DNA from: Salinispirillum sp049115955
GTDB taxonomy: Bacteria; Pseudomonadota; Gammaproteobacteria; Pseudomonadales; Natronospirillaceae
DNA length: 64,000 nt
Assembly (NCBI GenBank): GCA_049115955.1
Contig: JAGDZJ010000001.1
Coordinates: 1 to 64,000, forward strand
Direction of reading: 5' to 3'
Shown here piece after piece: positions 34,896-43,296 of this stretch (the first letter of the stretch is position 1; each line of letters opens with the position of its first letter). The notes beneath the pieces were generated by a model. That model worked only from the letters and a program-made list of their open reading frames with translations, had not been told where the DNA came from and did not search any database. Position numbers and translations under genes: made by a program.

Positions 34896-35693
34896 TTATT
34901 CTTGCAGGGTATTAAGTCGTTGACTGGCTAGAGAAGAAAGCTGCGTGCCGGGCGCCATTTCGAGCACCTGATTATAATATTGGACAGCCTTGTCTACGTC
35001 GCCCACTCGCTCTTCCAGAAAGCCCAACTTGAACGTTGAGTCAACCCGACGCTCAGAATCTGAAAAGTCTGTTAAGACCTTCAGGTAGACTTCGCGCGCG
35101 CTATCATATTCACGCAGCAAGGTATAAACCTCACCCAACCAAAAATAGGCGTTATCGACTAACGCACTCTCTGGATATTCTTCTGTAAAGCTGCGCAGTG
35201 CGGCGATGGCGCGCTCATATTCTCGCGCACTGATCAAATCACGCGCCGCGTTGTAATCTCGCTGCTCCGCATCAGCAACGTTTTGCGCAGGACTAACTTC
35301 TGTGGCGCGCCCTGACAATGCGGCTGGCCCAGAAGCCTGAATATTGGTCAATCGCTGGTCAAGGTCGATATAGCGATCTCGATTATCTCGTTCAGCAACC
35401 TGTAGACGGTAGGTTAATTCTTCTATCTGGCCGTTCATCAACTGCATTTCACGCTCCATACGAGCGATTCGATCCAGCAATTGGGTCAGACTGTCTTGTG
35501 TGGCAAATTGCCCATGAAGACTCGATAGGCGCTGTTGTAACAGCTCATCGGTAATCAACTCGTCGGCCATAATACTGCGGCCGGACTGATTGATCAGAGT
35601 AGGACGCCCCTGTTCAATAGGGGGGGCTGCAAAAAGAAAGGAGCTGCCGAAAACGGCAACTCCTCCTACAGCACTTAATAAGTAGCGCTTCAT
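34896..35693 (-). CDS. cpoB: Tol-Pal system coordinator CpoB (YbgF)
   Basis: 265 aa. Signal peptide MKRYLLSAVGGVAVFGSSFLFA; coiled coil about 55-105 (RMEREMQLMNGQIEELTYRL); C-terminal TPR domain about 140-265 with YNAARDLISAREYERAIAAL and NAYFWLGEVYTLL. It coordinates peptidoglycan synthesis with outer-membrane constriction in the periplasm. Confidence 0.93.
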   Translation of the reverse strand: MKRYLLSAVGGVAVFGSSFLFAAPPIEQGRPTLINQSGRSIMADELITDELLQQRLSSLHGQFATQDSLTQLLDRIARMEREMQLMNGQIEELTYRLQVAERDNRDRYIDLDQRLTNIQASGPAALSGRATEVSPAQNVADAEQRDYNAARDLISAREYERAIAALRSFTEEYPESALVDNAYFWLGEVYTLLREYDSAREVYLKVLTDFSDSERRVDSTFKLGFLEERVGDVDKAVQYYNQVLEMAPGTQLSSLASQRLNTLQE

Positions 35694-35707
35694 TAGAACC
35701 TTTTAAC

Positions 35708-36244
35708 TTACTGGTACTGAATCTCTACACGACGATTCAGTGCCCAAGCACTTTCATTAGAACCGCGTGCTGCAGGCTTCATTTCACCGAAAGAAGTGAC
35801 ATACATTTGTGCGCCATCAACACCACGCAGACGGAGGTAGTCCTGTACGGCTTTAGCACGGTTTTCACCCAGTGCTAAGTTGTACTCGGCACTGCCGCGC
35901 TCATCGGTGTGACCTTCCAATACAACAACCAGGTTAGGGTTGTTACGCAGATAATCCGCGTGGGCATCCAATACGCTACGGCTAGTGGCGTCGACCGTAT
36001 AACTATCGAAAGCAAAGAATACGACGGAAATATCCGGCGCGCCCATTTCGCTCATAGTCTCAGTTTCAACGGGTGGCTCGATAACCATTACATCAGACTC
36101 AGGTGCCACTTGAGCATCTGTTGTAGTCGTAGTATCAGTAGTTGTACTAGCACCGGCAGCATCATCAACTTGCGCAGAGCTACAGCCCACTACGCCAAGA
36201 ATCCCTGAAACCAACAGAACCTGCAGCAGTTTAATCTTAGACAT
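35708..36244 (-). CDS. pal: peptidoglycan-associated lipoprotein
   Basis: 178 aa. Lipobox ILGVVGC with Cys at about residue 21, then an Ala/Thr/Asp-rich linker and the OmpA-like domain: VVFFAFDSYTVD near 75, VVLEGHTDERGSAEYNLALGENRA near 105-130, and SFGEMKP with the C-terminal ALNRRVEI. Tethers the outer membrane to peptidoglycan. Confidence 0.96.
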   Translation of the reverse strand: MSKIKLLQVLLVSGILGVVGCSSAQVDDAAGASTTTDTTTTTDAQVAPESDVMVIEPPVETETMSEMGAPDISVVFFAFDSYTVDATSRSVLDAHADYLRNNPNLVVVLEGHTDERGSAEYNLALGENRAKAVQDYLRLRGVDGAQMYVTSFGEMKPAARGSNESAWALNRRVEIQYQ

Positions 36245-36320
36245 TGTTCAATCCCATGTTATTAAGGTTGTTCTTATTTCATTGCCAGCATAATAGCACG
36301 GCGCAGAAAATTCATTACTA

Positions 36321-37610
36321 CTAGTAGGTATAGGGTGACCAAGCTGGTTCACGCACATCACCGAACCGACTTGGCATTGCACTCTCTACCTTACCATCAA
36401 TTGACACCCACGCAAGCTCTGAGTTATTCCCGCGTTTTGTCGCATAGATTACCATACTTCCATTTGGGGCGAGACTTGGAGACTCGTCCGATCCATTTCC
36501 TGTCAGAACCTGTACCAATCGAGTATCCAGTTCCATTGTGGCGATATGATAACCGCCACCATCGCTGTATACCATGGTTATGCGCTCACCATCCGAGCCC
36601 ACACGTCCCCGTGCATTATAGCGCCCTTCAAAAGTCAAACGCTCTACCGCTTGAGTCCGCAAATCTATGCGGTATATCTGCGGCCCACCACTGCGGTCAG
36701 ACGTGAATATCAACGTATTCTCATCTACCCAATCGGGCTCAGTATCAATAGCCCAATGCGTCGTGACTTGTTGCAACCGATTAGTTTGCAAGTCCAGCAC
36801 ATAAATACTGGGACTACCTGCACGACTCGATGTTAAGGCTAAACGCCTTCCATCGGGTGAAAAAGCCGGAGCACTGTTTATAGTACCTCGGCGCTCAACC
36901 AGTGTACGTATATTGCGCGATGTCAGATCAAGCATTTTGACCGACGAGCTACCATCGGGCTGAAAATCAACAAAAGCCAATTGCCGACCATCTGGCGACC
37001 AAGCGGGTGACATAATCGGCTGTGCTGAACGATACCATATCTGCTCGTTCCAACCATCCGCATCCGCTATTTGCAGACGGTATTGCATACCTGTGTCCGA
37101 CTCTTGAGCAACAACATAGGCTATTTTCGTAGAAAAAACGCCTCTTACACCGGTAATTTCTTCGTAAATCGCGTCACTGACGCGGTGCGCGAGCTGTCGC
37201 CATTGAGCCAAAGTACCCTGTAGAGTGCCTGCCAACAGCCGTTGTTCGCGATAAGGATCATAGAGTTCATAGGTCACTTCTACCCGCCCCTCAGCTACCG
37301 GACGCAACCGACCAATAACGAGGAAGTCCTGGTCTAGCAATCGCCACTCGGCGAACGTGATGCTTTCGCGACGACTTGGCCAACTCCGCATTGTCGCCTG
37401 ATCCAAAGCCTCAAACTGCCCTGTCCGCTCCAAATTAGCGACCACAATGTCGGTCATTTCAGAGGGTGCAGCGCCGTCTCCATCCCATAGAAACGGCACA
37501 ACGGCGATATTCGTCTTTTCGTCATATCCTTTGGTAACGGTAATGGTTAACTGAGCCATGGCGGGTTGGACCAAGGCCCAACTCAATAAAACAAACAGTA
37601 ACCTGCGCAT
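36321..37610 (-). CDS. tolB: Tol-Pal translocation protein TolB
   Basis: 429 aa. Signal peptide MRRLLFVLLSWALVQPAMA; N-terminal alpha/beta domain (about 20-160) then a six-bladed propeller with repeated SPDGRQLAF, SPDGRRLAL and APNGSMVIYATKR motifs (about 200-425). Periplasmic; shuttles between Pal and TolA. Three bp after tolA. Confidence 0.96.
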   Translation of the reverse strand: MRRLLFVLLSWALVQPAMAQLTITVTKGYDEKTNIAVVPFLWDGDGAAPSEMTDIVVANLERTGQFEALDQATMRSWPSRRESITFAEWRLLDQDFLVIGRLRPVAEGRVEVTYELYDPYREQRLLAGTLQGTLAQWRQLAHRVSDAIYEEITGVRGVFSTKIAYVVAQESDTGMQYRLQIADADGWNEQIWYRSAQPIMSPAWSPDGRQLAFVDFQPDGSSSVKMLDLTSRNIRTLVERRGTINSAPAFSPDGRRLALTSSRAGSPSIYVLDLQTNRLQQVTTHWAIDTEPDWVDENTLIFTSDRSGGPQIYRIDLRTQAVERLTFEGRYNARGRVGSDGERITMVYSDGGGYHIATMELDTRLVQVLTGNGSDESPSLAPNGSMVIYATKRGNNSELAWVSIDGKVESAMPSRFGDVREPAWSPYTY

Positions 37611-37613
37611 AAT

Positions 37614-38462
37614 CTAGACCTCTGGTACAAATGTCATATTGAAACGACGAAACGAACGCTCAAACACACGGATATCTTCCGGCACGCGAAAGCGCCCGGC
37701 TCGCTCAATGGCCTGAATAACGGAACGATCCAGAGACGCATTGCCGCTGGAGCTTACGATGGTTGCAGCTACCAATTCGCCGGTGGGTAGCAACTGTATC
37801 TGCACTGTTGGCTGCATTGAACTATCAACATTCAGTGGCAGGTTCCACAGTCGACGCACCGTATCGCCAATCAGTTGCTCATAGGTCGCAATTGCTTCTT
37901 GCTCTCGCTCAGCTTGCTCTGCGGCCGCTTCGGCGCGCTGTTGGTCAGCCTCAAGCGTACTCAGCATCGTGCTTTCGAACATCGCCAGCTCTTCGTCAGT
38001 AAAATCTCTGGGCGCTGGTGGTGCCGGCGGCGCTGGCGGCGTAGGCGCTGGTTCTGGTTCCGGGGCCGGAGCGGGCGGCGGCGGTGCAGGCGCTGGCTCC
38101 GGCGTTGGGACTGGCGCCGGTGGCGGAGGAGCGGGTGCTGGCTCAGGGGCCGGTGGGGGCTCCGGAGCAGGCGGTGGCGGTGCAGGAGGCGGTGGAGCGG
38201 GTGCTGGCTCAGGCTCCGGTGCAGGCGGAGGCGGCGTGACACGCGCAGTCTCTACCGGTGGCCGAGGAGCCGGAGGCGGTGGTGTTGGCGCAGTCGCTGG
38301 CTGACTCCGACTGAGCGTTACCAGCTCCGCCTGAATCACGGTAGGAAGATTCACTTCTCTCGGACTACTGAAGCTCGGCAAACCAACAATCAATACCGCA
38401 CCGATAAAAGCATGCAGTAAAACCGCGTAGATAAAGGGAAAGAGTTGATCAACATCACGCAT
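37614..38462 (-). CDS. tolA: TolA with TonB-like proline-rich linker
   Basis: 282 aa. One N-terminal membrane helix (IYAVLLHAFIGAVLIVGL, about 9-27), a linker of about 100 residues built of Pro-Ala-Glu repeats (about 58-160), a short helix rich in Ala/Glu (about 175-205), then a TolA/TonB C-terminal domain ending FVPEV. Classical TolA has a long Ala/Lys/Glu helix rather than a Pro-rich linker, so this one mixes TolA and TonB features. Position between tolR and tolB secures the name. ATG at 38462 is used; a TTG six bases upstream overlaps the tolR stop. Confidence 0.88.
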   Translation of the reverse strand: MRDVDQLFPFIYAVLLHAFIGAVLIVGLPSFSSPREVNLPTVIQAELVTLSRSQPATAPTPPPPAPRPPVETARVTPPPPAPEPEPAPAPPPPAPPPPAPEPPPAPEPAPAPPPPAPVPTPEPAPAPPPPAPAPEPEPAPTPPAPPAPPAPRDFTDEELAMFESTMLSTLEADQQRAEAAAEQAEREQEAIATYEQLIGDTVRRLWNLPLNVDSSMQPTVQIQLLPTGELVAATIVSSSGNASLDRSVIQAIERAGRFRVPEDIRVFERSFRRFNMTFVPEV

Positions 38463-38464
38463 GA

Positions 38465-38884
38465 TCAAACGGGGTCCGTAACCAATCCTACACTGCCCAC
38501 CCCGGCAGACTGCAGCATCACCATGAGTTCAACCACTTTTCCATAAGGTACCGCCCGGTCACCGCGCACGAGAACCGCCGTATTGGGATTGCGACGGATA
38601 ACCTCTGATACGAAGTTACGTACCTCTCCCAGCTCGATGGCCTGAGGTGAGGACTCGCCTAGCTCTAAGAAATATTGTTCTTGAGCATTCACCGAAACAA
38701 TCAAATTCTCCCGATTGTCATCCACTGGCAGTGGTTCGGTTGACGCTCGGGGCAAGTTGACATCAACCCCCTGAGTGAGCATGGGCGCAGTCACCATAAA
38801 AATGATGAGCAGTACCAGCATAACGTCGATATAAGGCACGACGTTAATTTCGGCGACAGGCTTACGCTTACCGCTCTTTTTCAT
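38465..38884 (-). CDS. tolR: Tol-Pal protein TolR
   Basis: 139 aa. One membrane helix with the proton-path Asp in YIDVMLVLLIIFMVTAP (about residue 15-30), then TQGVDVNLPRA and a periplasmic domain. Forms the inner-membrane motor with TolQ. Overlaps tolQ by 4 bp. Confidence 0.95.
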   Translation of the reverse strand: MKKSGKRKPVAEINVVPYIDVMLVLLIIFMVTAPMLTQGVDVNLPRASTEPLPVDDNRENLIVSVNAQEQYFLELGESSPQAIELGEVRNFVSEVIRRNPNTAVLVRGDRAVPYGKVVELMVMLQSAGVGSVGLVTDPV

Positions 38885-39648
38885 ACTAACCCCGCATCAC
38901 CCAATGGCTTAGGCGCACGCTCCGTTGGAGACTCTGTACGGGCCTTAGGTGCAGATGTGGCTGCCTTACGTGACAAGGCGTGCACCTGACGGTGCAAAAT
39001 ACTGGAGAATTCTTCAGAAAACGTTTCGTACAGTCCAATCAGGCTTTCTGCACGATTAGAAAAACGGTTGTACGCAACGACGGCAGGAATGGCCGCAAAC
39101 AGACCCATGGCAGTGGCTATTAGCGCCTCAGCTATCCCGGGCGCTACGGTGGCCAGCGTGGCCTGCGCTGTATTACCCAGCCCGCGAAAGGAGTTCATAA
39201 TACCCCACACAGTGCCAAACAAACCGATGTACGGCGATATTGATCCCACCGTAGCGAGGAATGACAAGTGATTATCGAGCTTGTCTTCTTCTTTATTGGT
39301 GGCAACTCGCATGGCACGTTGAATTGCCGTCATGGTGGCTTCAGGATCCATATCTGCCTGCTGACGAGCACGCGTGAATTCTTTAAAGCCAGCGCGGAAA
39401 ATTGCTTCGGAACCACTGTCCGGGTCCGGGTTCGCGTTTACTTGGCGAAACAATTGAGTGAGATCCATGCCGGACCAAAAACGCTCCTCGAAGTTTTCGT
39501 TGCTGCGGGCAGCACGTGACAGAAACTGCACCCTTTCAAAGATAAAAAACCAGGAAAAAACAGACAGCAGCAGCAGCGTCAGCATGACCAACTGCACCAA
39601 CAAACTCGCACTCGCGATCAGTGACCAATACGACATCTCATCGTGCAC
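38881..39648 (-). CDS. tolQ: Tol-Pal motor protein TolQ
   Basis: 255 aa, longer than the usual 230 because of a Pro/Thr-rich tail of about 25 residues. Three membrane helices: LVQLVMLTLLLLSVFSWFFIFE (about 16-37), and two around 145-160 and 180-195 with the conserved TVGSISPYIGLFGTVWGIM and AGLFAAIPAVVAYN motifs. Start is GTG at 39648, 9 bases after GGAG; the ATG at 39636 is too far from it. Confidence 0.93.
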   Translation of the reverse strand: MHDEMSYWSLIASASLLVQLVMLTLLLLSVFSWFFIFERVQFLSRAARSNENFEERFWSGMDLTQLFRQVNANPDPDSGSEAIFRAGFKEFTRARQQADMDPEATMTAIQRAMRVATNKEEDKLDNHLSFLATVGSISPYIGLFGTVWGIMNSFRGLGNTAQATLATVAPGIAEALIATAMGLFAAIPAVVAYNRFSNRAESLIGLYETFSEEFSSILHRQVHALSRKAATSAPKARTESPTERAPKPLGDAGLV

Positions 39649-39971
39649 GCTGCATTACTCCTTATTATTTCAAACAGACATACGAATACTCAGTGCCGAC
39701 AATGTACCGAAAAAGAAATAGCCTAACCAGCGGTTAAATAAGAATTTGAGACCCCCATTCAAAACTTATACACAGGCAATCGGATGTTTTACGATTATTG
39801 GCGGGGTGTCGGTTATTTCGCGCAGAGGGCTGCGCTCCTACGATCACCGGCGGCGGACGACGGGCAACTGCGTCCTCGGCAATTGCTCCTGCATTGCTCT
39901 ACCTCCGGCATCCATGCCGTTGAGCGCTAGCGGCATACCCCAAGCGCACGTGCCGACAACACGGAATAAGC
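39649..39971. other. intergenic region between ruvB and tolQ
   Basis: 323 bp with no gene on either strand. ybgC, found here in Pseudomonas, is missing and I see no remnant of it. Small hairpins occur, such as CCGGCATCCATGCCG at 39904-39918. GGCATACCCC at 39932-39941 is also in the inverted repeat at 12454-12534, a weak sign of a dispersed element. Confidence 0.6.
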
Positions 39972-40985
39972 CTAGGTCGGGTTATTGCGTAACAGGCCAA
40001 AATGCTGGTAGGCCAAATCGGTCACGAGCCGCCCCCGAGCAGTGCGTACAATGTAGCCTTTTTGAATAAGATAGGGTTCGACAACGTCTTCCAAGGTATC
40101 GCGCTCTTCACTCAGCGTTGCCGCCAAACTGTCGATACCGACCGGTCCACCATCGAACCGCTCGATCATGGCCGTCAGCATCCGCCGATCCAGTAAATCA
40201 AACCCTGCAGGATCAATGTCGAGCATGGTCAGTGCGGCGTGCGCGACGTCGTACGTCACCACGCCATCCGCTTTCACTTCCGCGTAATCCCGTACACGGC
40301 GCAGCAGACGATTGGCGATACGCGGCGTACCGCGCGATCGTGTAGCGATTTCCAACGCGCCGTCATCGGTCATGTCCATCTGCATCAACCGTGACGACCG
40401 GTGCACGATGTGCGTCAGATCAGCAATGCTGTAGAACTCCAAACGCTGCACAATGCCGAAGCGGTCGCGCAATGGCGAAGTCAGCAAACCCGCACGAGTC
40501 GTTGCGCCAACGAGCGTAAAGGGCGGTAACTCAAGCTTAATTGAGCGCGCCGCAGGCCCTTCGCCAATCATGATATCAAGCTGGTAGTCTTCCATGGCGG
40601 GATAAAGAATTTCTTCGATATGCGGGCTTAAGCGGTGTATTTCGTCGATAAATAGCACATCACCGGCTTCAAGATTGGTCAGCATGGCCGCTAGATCACC
40701 GGCTTTTTCCAGCACCGGGCCAGAGGTGGTTTTGATCTGCGCGTTCATTTCATTGGCCACGATGTTGGCGAGGGTCGTTTTCCCCAAGCCCGGCGGGCCA
40801 AATACCAGCATGTGATCCAGTGCTTCTTCGCGCTTCAAGGCGGCCGCGATGAAAATCTCCAACTGCTCGCGCACCACCGGCTGCCCAACGTAGTCGGTCA
40901 GTCGAGTCGGGCGAATAGCACGATCGAGCTGCTCTTCTTTGGGTGTTTTGGGCTCGGGGGCAATAAAGCGGTCTGTTTCTATCAT
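39972..40985 (-). CDS. ruvB: Holliday junction helicase subunit RuvB
   Basis: 337 aa. AAA+ motor: Walker A GPPGLGKTTLANIV near 60, Walker B FIDEIHRLS near 110, sensor GATTRAGLLTSPLRDRFG near 155-170 and a C-terminal winged helix (RTARGRLVTDLAYQHFG). ATG at 40985 used; the frame begins at TTG 40991. Follows ruvA by 13 bp. Confidence 0.96.
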   Translation of the reverse strand: MIETDRFIAPEPKTPKEEQLDRAIRPTRLTDYVGQPVVREQLEIFIAAALKREEALDHMLVFGPPGLGKTTLANIVANEMNAQIKTTSGPVLEKAGDLAAMLTNLEAGDVLFIDEIHRLSPHIEEILYPAMEDYQLDIMIGEGPAARSIKLELPPFTLVGATTRAGLLTSPLRDRFGIVQRLEFYSIADLTHIVHRSSRLMQMDMTDDGALEIATRSRGTPRIANRLLRRVRDYAEVKADGVVTYDVAHAALTMLDIDPAGFDLLDRRMLTAMIERFDGGPVGIDSLAATLSEERDTLEDVVEPYLIQKGYIVRTARGRLVTDLAYQHFGLLRNNPT

Positions 40986-40998
40986 GCGCAAAATAATC

Positions 40999-41595
40999 TC
41001 ACAGTGCGGACTTCAAGGCCAGACGGATCAGTTCGTCGCTGGCCAACCCAGGTGCCTGCACCTGTTTGATCATTTTGGCGGCCACAACGGGCTTGTAACC
41101 CAGAGAAACCAACGCGCTTTCGGCGTCTTCGACGGGGTCAACCGCCGCAACAGCGGGCGATGCCGCAGTGAACAATGGTCCGTCAGCGTTACCACCATGC
41201 ACTTTGCCTTTCAGTTCCAATGCCAGACGTTCGGCCATTTTCTTGCCTACGCCAGGAATCTTCATCAACTGGTTGATGTCATCCATTTCAATAAAGCGGG
41301 CAAAGTCATCCGGCTCAATAGCAGACAATATGGCCAGAGCGAGTTTAGGGCCGATGCCGTTCACTTTAATCAGCGTACGAAACAAGGTGCGTTCACTTTC
41401 CTGTGCAAAGCCAAACAACACATGAGCATCTTCCCGAACGCTCAGGTGCGTCCACAATCGAACCTGCTCACCCAGTCCGGGCAGCACATAATAGGTGGTC
41501 ATCGGCACGAGAATTTCGTACCCGACGCCCTGCACATCCACCACCACTTCCGGCGGCTGCTTCACCACTAACTCACCACGTATATGTCCGATCAT
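40999..41595 (-). CDS. ruvA: Holliday junction subunit RuvA
   Basis: 198 aa. OB-fold start MIGHIRGELV, helix-hairpin-helix pairs (LIKVNGIGPKLALAILS near 72 and LMKIPGVGKKMAERLALELKGK near 108-125), and a C-terminal domain III for RuvB contact (about 150-198). A Holliday junction binding tetramer. Confidence 0.96.
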   Translation of the reverse strand: MIGHIRGELVVKQPPEVVVDVQGVGYEILVPMTTYYVLPGLGEQVRLWTHLSVREDAHVLFGFAQESERTLFRTLIKVNGIGPKLALAILSAIEPDDFARFIEMDDINQLMKIPGVGKKMAERLALELKGKVHGGNADGPLFTAASPAVAAVDPVEDAESALVSLGYKPVVAAKMIKQVQAPGLASDELIRLALKSAL

Positions 41596-41645
41596 TCTCG
41601 CTCCATTCCCATACTATTGTCTGCATTAATCCGCCGTCTGATCTC

Positions 41646-41763
41646 GGGGGAGTTGAGCTCCCAGTGCCTTTGTTGGGACGCCGTAAACCCGGTCCATGGG
41701 GGCTCGTTGCGCACGTCCTGTGCGCAAACGCCCCAACAAAGGCACTGGGAGCTCAATTCCCCC
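41646..41763. repeat. palindromic element A (35-bp arms)
   Basis: Arms 41646-41680 and 41729-41763 are inverted copies with two mismatches. The 48-bp centre holds a nested hairpin (41707-41714 with 41720-41727) and the core also found in element B, in opposite orientation. No ORF or transposase, so it may be a MITE-like or other dispersed structural repeat. Confidence 0.8.
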
Positions 41764-41830
41764 TTTACCTCACCACCAAGGCCTGACAAAACTCTGGATC
41801 ACTAGGTATATCCATCGATTGAGGACTATA

Positions 41831-41952
41831 GGTTTGGTGAAGGGTGCTTAGAGGGTTCGTAGGGGCGTCTGCGGCCACGGAGGGCCGCGGCGAGCCCCCA
41901 TGGATGGGTTTACGGCGTCCCCAAGAACCCTCTAAGCACCCTAAGCCAAACC
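41831..41952. repeat. palindromic element B, sharing an inverted core with element A
   Basis: Arms 41831-41867 and 41917-41952 pair with a few mismatches. The sequence CGAGCCCCCATGGAT...GGGTTTACGGC (41891-41915) is the reverse complement of 41681-41706 in element A except for a few bases. The arms differ from those of A. The 405-bp gap between ruvC and ruvA holds these two elements and no gene. Confidence 0.78.
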
Positions 41953-42000
41953 GGTGCAACCCAATCCCACCCGACTAAGGTCGGCATACAGAGAATGAAG

Positions 42001-42522
42001 CTAGACTGTCCGCCCGCGCCGACTCCCCACGGCGCCAGCGATACGCCCCATGGAGGCACTGAAATGCGCATGGCAAAGCGCGATGGCTAAGGCATCGGCC
42101 GCGTCTTCCTGCGGTATGCCGGGCAAATCCAACAGCACCTTTACCATGTGCTGCACCTGCTCCTTGGTCGCACTGCCCTTCCCCACGACGGACTGCTTCA
42201 CCTGCCGCGCCGCGTACTCATGCACCGGCAAGCCCGCTTGCATGGCCGCCACAATGGCCGCACCGCGCGCATGGCCAAGTTTTAATGCCGAGTCCACGTT
42301 ACGCCCCAAAAACACCTGTTCTATTGCAAATTCGGTTGGACTGACTTGCGCACAGATTTCCTGCACGTGCGAAAAAATAGAATCTAAGCGTGAAGGGATA
42401 TCCACCAGCTTGGTCAAATTAATGCAGCCACTGGTGATGTATCGGGGCTTGCGCCCCGAGGTGTCGATCACGCCAAAACCCGTGCGACGAGAGCCGGGGT
42501 CGATGCCTAAGATGATGCTCAT
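42001..42522 (-). CDS. ruvC: crossover junction endodeoxyribonuclease RuvC
   Basis: 173 aa. Catalytic acidic residues in ILGIDPGSRRTGFG (Asp near 7), EQVFLG (Glu near 68) and DAADALAIALCHAH (Asp near 142). Resolves Holliday junctions. It is 18 bp after yebC but is separated from ruvA by the two palindromic elements. Confidence 0.96.
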   Translation of the reverse strand: MSIILGIDPGSRRTGFGVIDTSGRKPRYITSGCINLTKLVDIPSRLDSIFSHVQEICAQVSPTEFAIEQVFLGRNVDSALKLGHARGAAIVAAMQAGLPVHEYAARQVKQSVVGKGSATKEQVQHMVKVLLDLPGIPQEDAADALAIALCHAHFSASMGRIAGAVGSRRGRTV

Positions 42523-42540
42523 CGCCCGGCGGCCTGCATG

Positions 42541-43281
42541 CTATTCTGCTTCCATAATAGCGGCGTCCGGAAAGGCGGCGTTGGTGTGCACGCCTTGCAC
42601 GTCATCAGATTCTTCCAGCATATCGATCAAACGATACACCTTGTCGGCCAGTTCTGGATCGACATCAACGTACAAATCAGGCACATAAGACACCTCCCCT
42701 TCTGGCGTAAAACCGGCATTGACTAACGCGGTTTTAACATCCAAAAAAGTACCGATGGTGGTGCGTACTTCGAAAGAACCGTCGTCGTCGACGATGACAT
42801 CGTCGGCACCGGCTTCCAAAGCCACTTCCAGCACCGCGTCTTCGTCACCCGACTCGATGAACAACTGACCCACTTGATTAAACAAGTAAGCCACCGAACC
42901 GTCAGTGCCCAAGTTGCCACCGCTCTTTGTGAATGCGTGGCGCACTTCACTGACGGTGCGATTGCGGTTGTCGGACAGACACTTCACCAAAACAGCGATA
43001 CCACCCGGAGCATAACCTTCGTAGGTCAGCTCTTCGTAGTTGTCGCCGTCTTGCGTGCCGGCACCACGCGCAATGGCTTTGTCTATGGTGTCGCGTTTCA
43101 TGTTGTTGGTCAGGGCTTTGTCCACCACTGACCGCAACGTCGGATTGTCTTCCGGGTTTGGCCCGCCCGCTTTGGCCGCCACCACCAACTCGCGAATGAT
43201 TTTGGTGAACACCTTACCCCGCTTGGCGTCTTGTGCGGCCTTGCGGTGCTTGATGTTCGCCCATTTGGAATGGCCTGCCAT
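42541..43281 (-). CDS. yebC: YebC/PmpR family protein
   Basis: 246 aa. Family start AGHSKWANIKHRKAAQDAKRGKVF, followed by the KAGGPNPEDNPTLR and EVRHAFTKSGGNLGTDGSVAYLF motifs. Some members regulate transcription; recent work also links YebC proteins to translation of proline stretches. The proline-rich TolA here is one possible client, only by inference. Lies between aspS and ruvC. Confidence 0.95.
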   Translation of the reverse strand: MAGHSKWANIKHRKAAQDAKRGKVFTKIIRELVVAAKAGGPNPEDNPTLRSVVDKALTNNMKRDTIDKAIARGAGTQDGDNYEELTYEGYAPGGIAVLVKCLSDNRNRTVSEVRHAFTKSGGNLGTDGSVAYLFNQVGQLFIESGDEDAVLEVALEAGADDVIVDDDGSFEVRTTIGTFLDVKTALVNAGFTPEGEVSYVPDLYVDVDPELADKVYRLIDMLEESDDVQGVHTNAAFPDAAIMEAE

Positions 43282-43296
43282 CTAACTCAGCTCCCG

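Noticed and set aside
37969..38304. Gly/Ala-rich 111-codon plus-strand frame
   Set aside because: Exactly antisense to the Pro-rich tolA linker; its composition is a by-product of that repeat.
40939..41571. 210-codon plus-strand frame across ruvA/ruvB
   Set aside because: Shadow of ruvA and the ruvB start; no ribosome site.
41403..41786. 127-codon frame running into the palindromic elements
   Set aside because: Mixed antisense ruvA and repeat sequence; not a credible gene.
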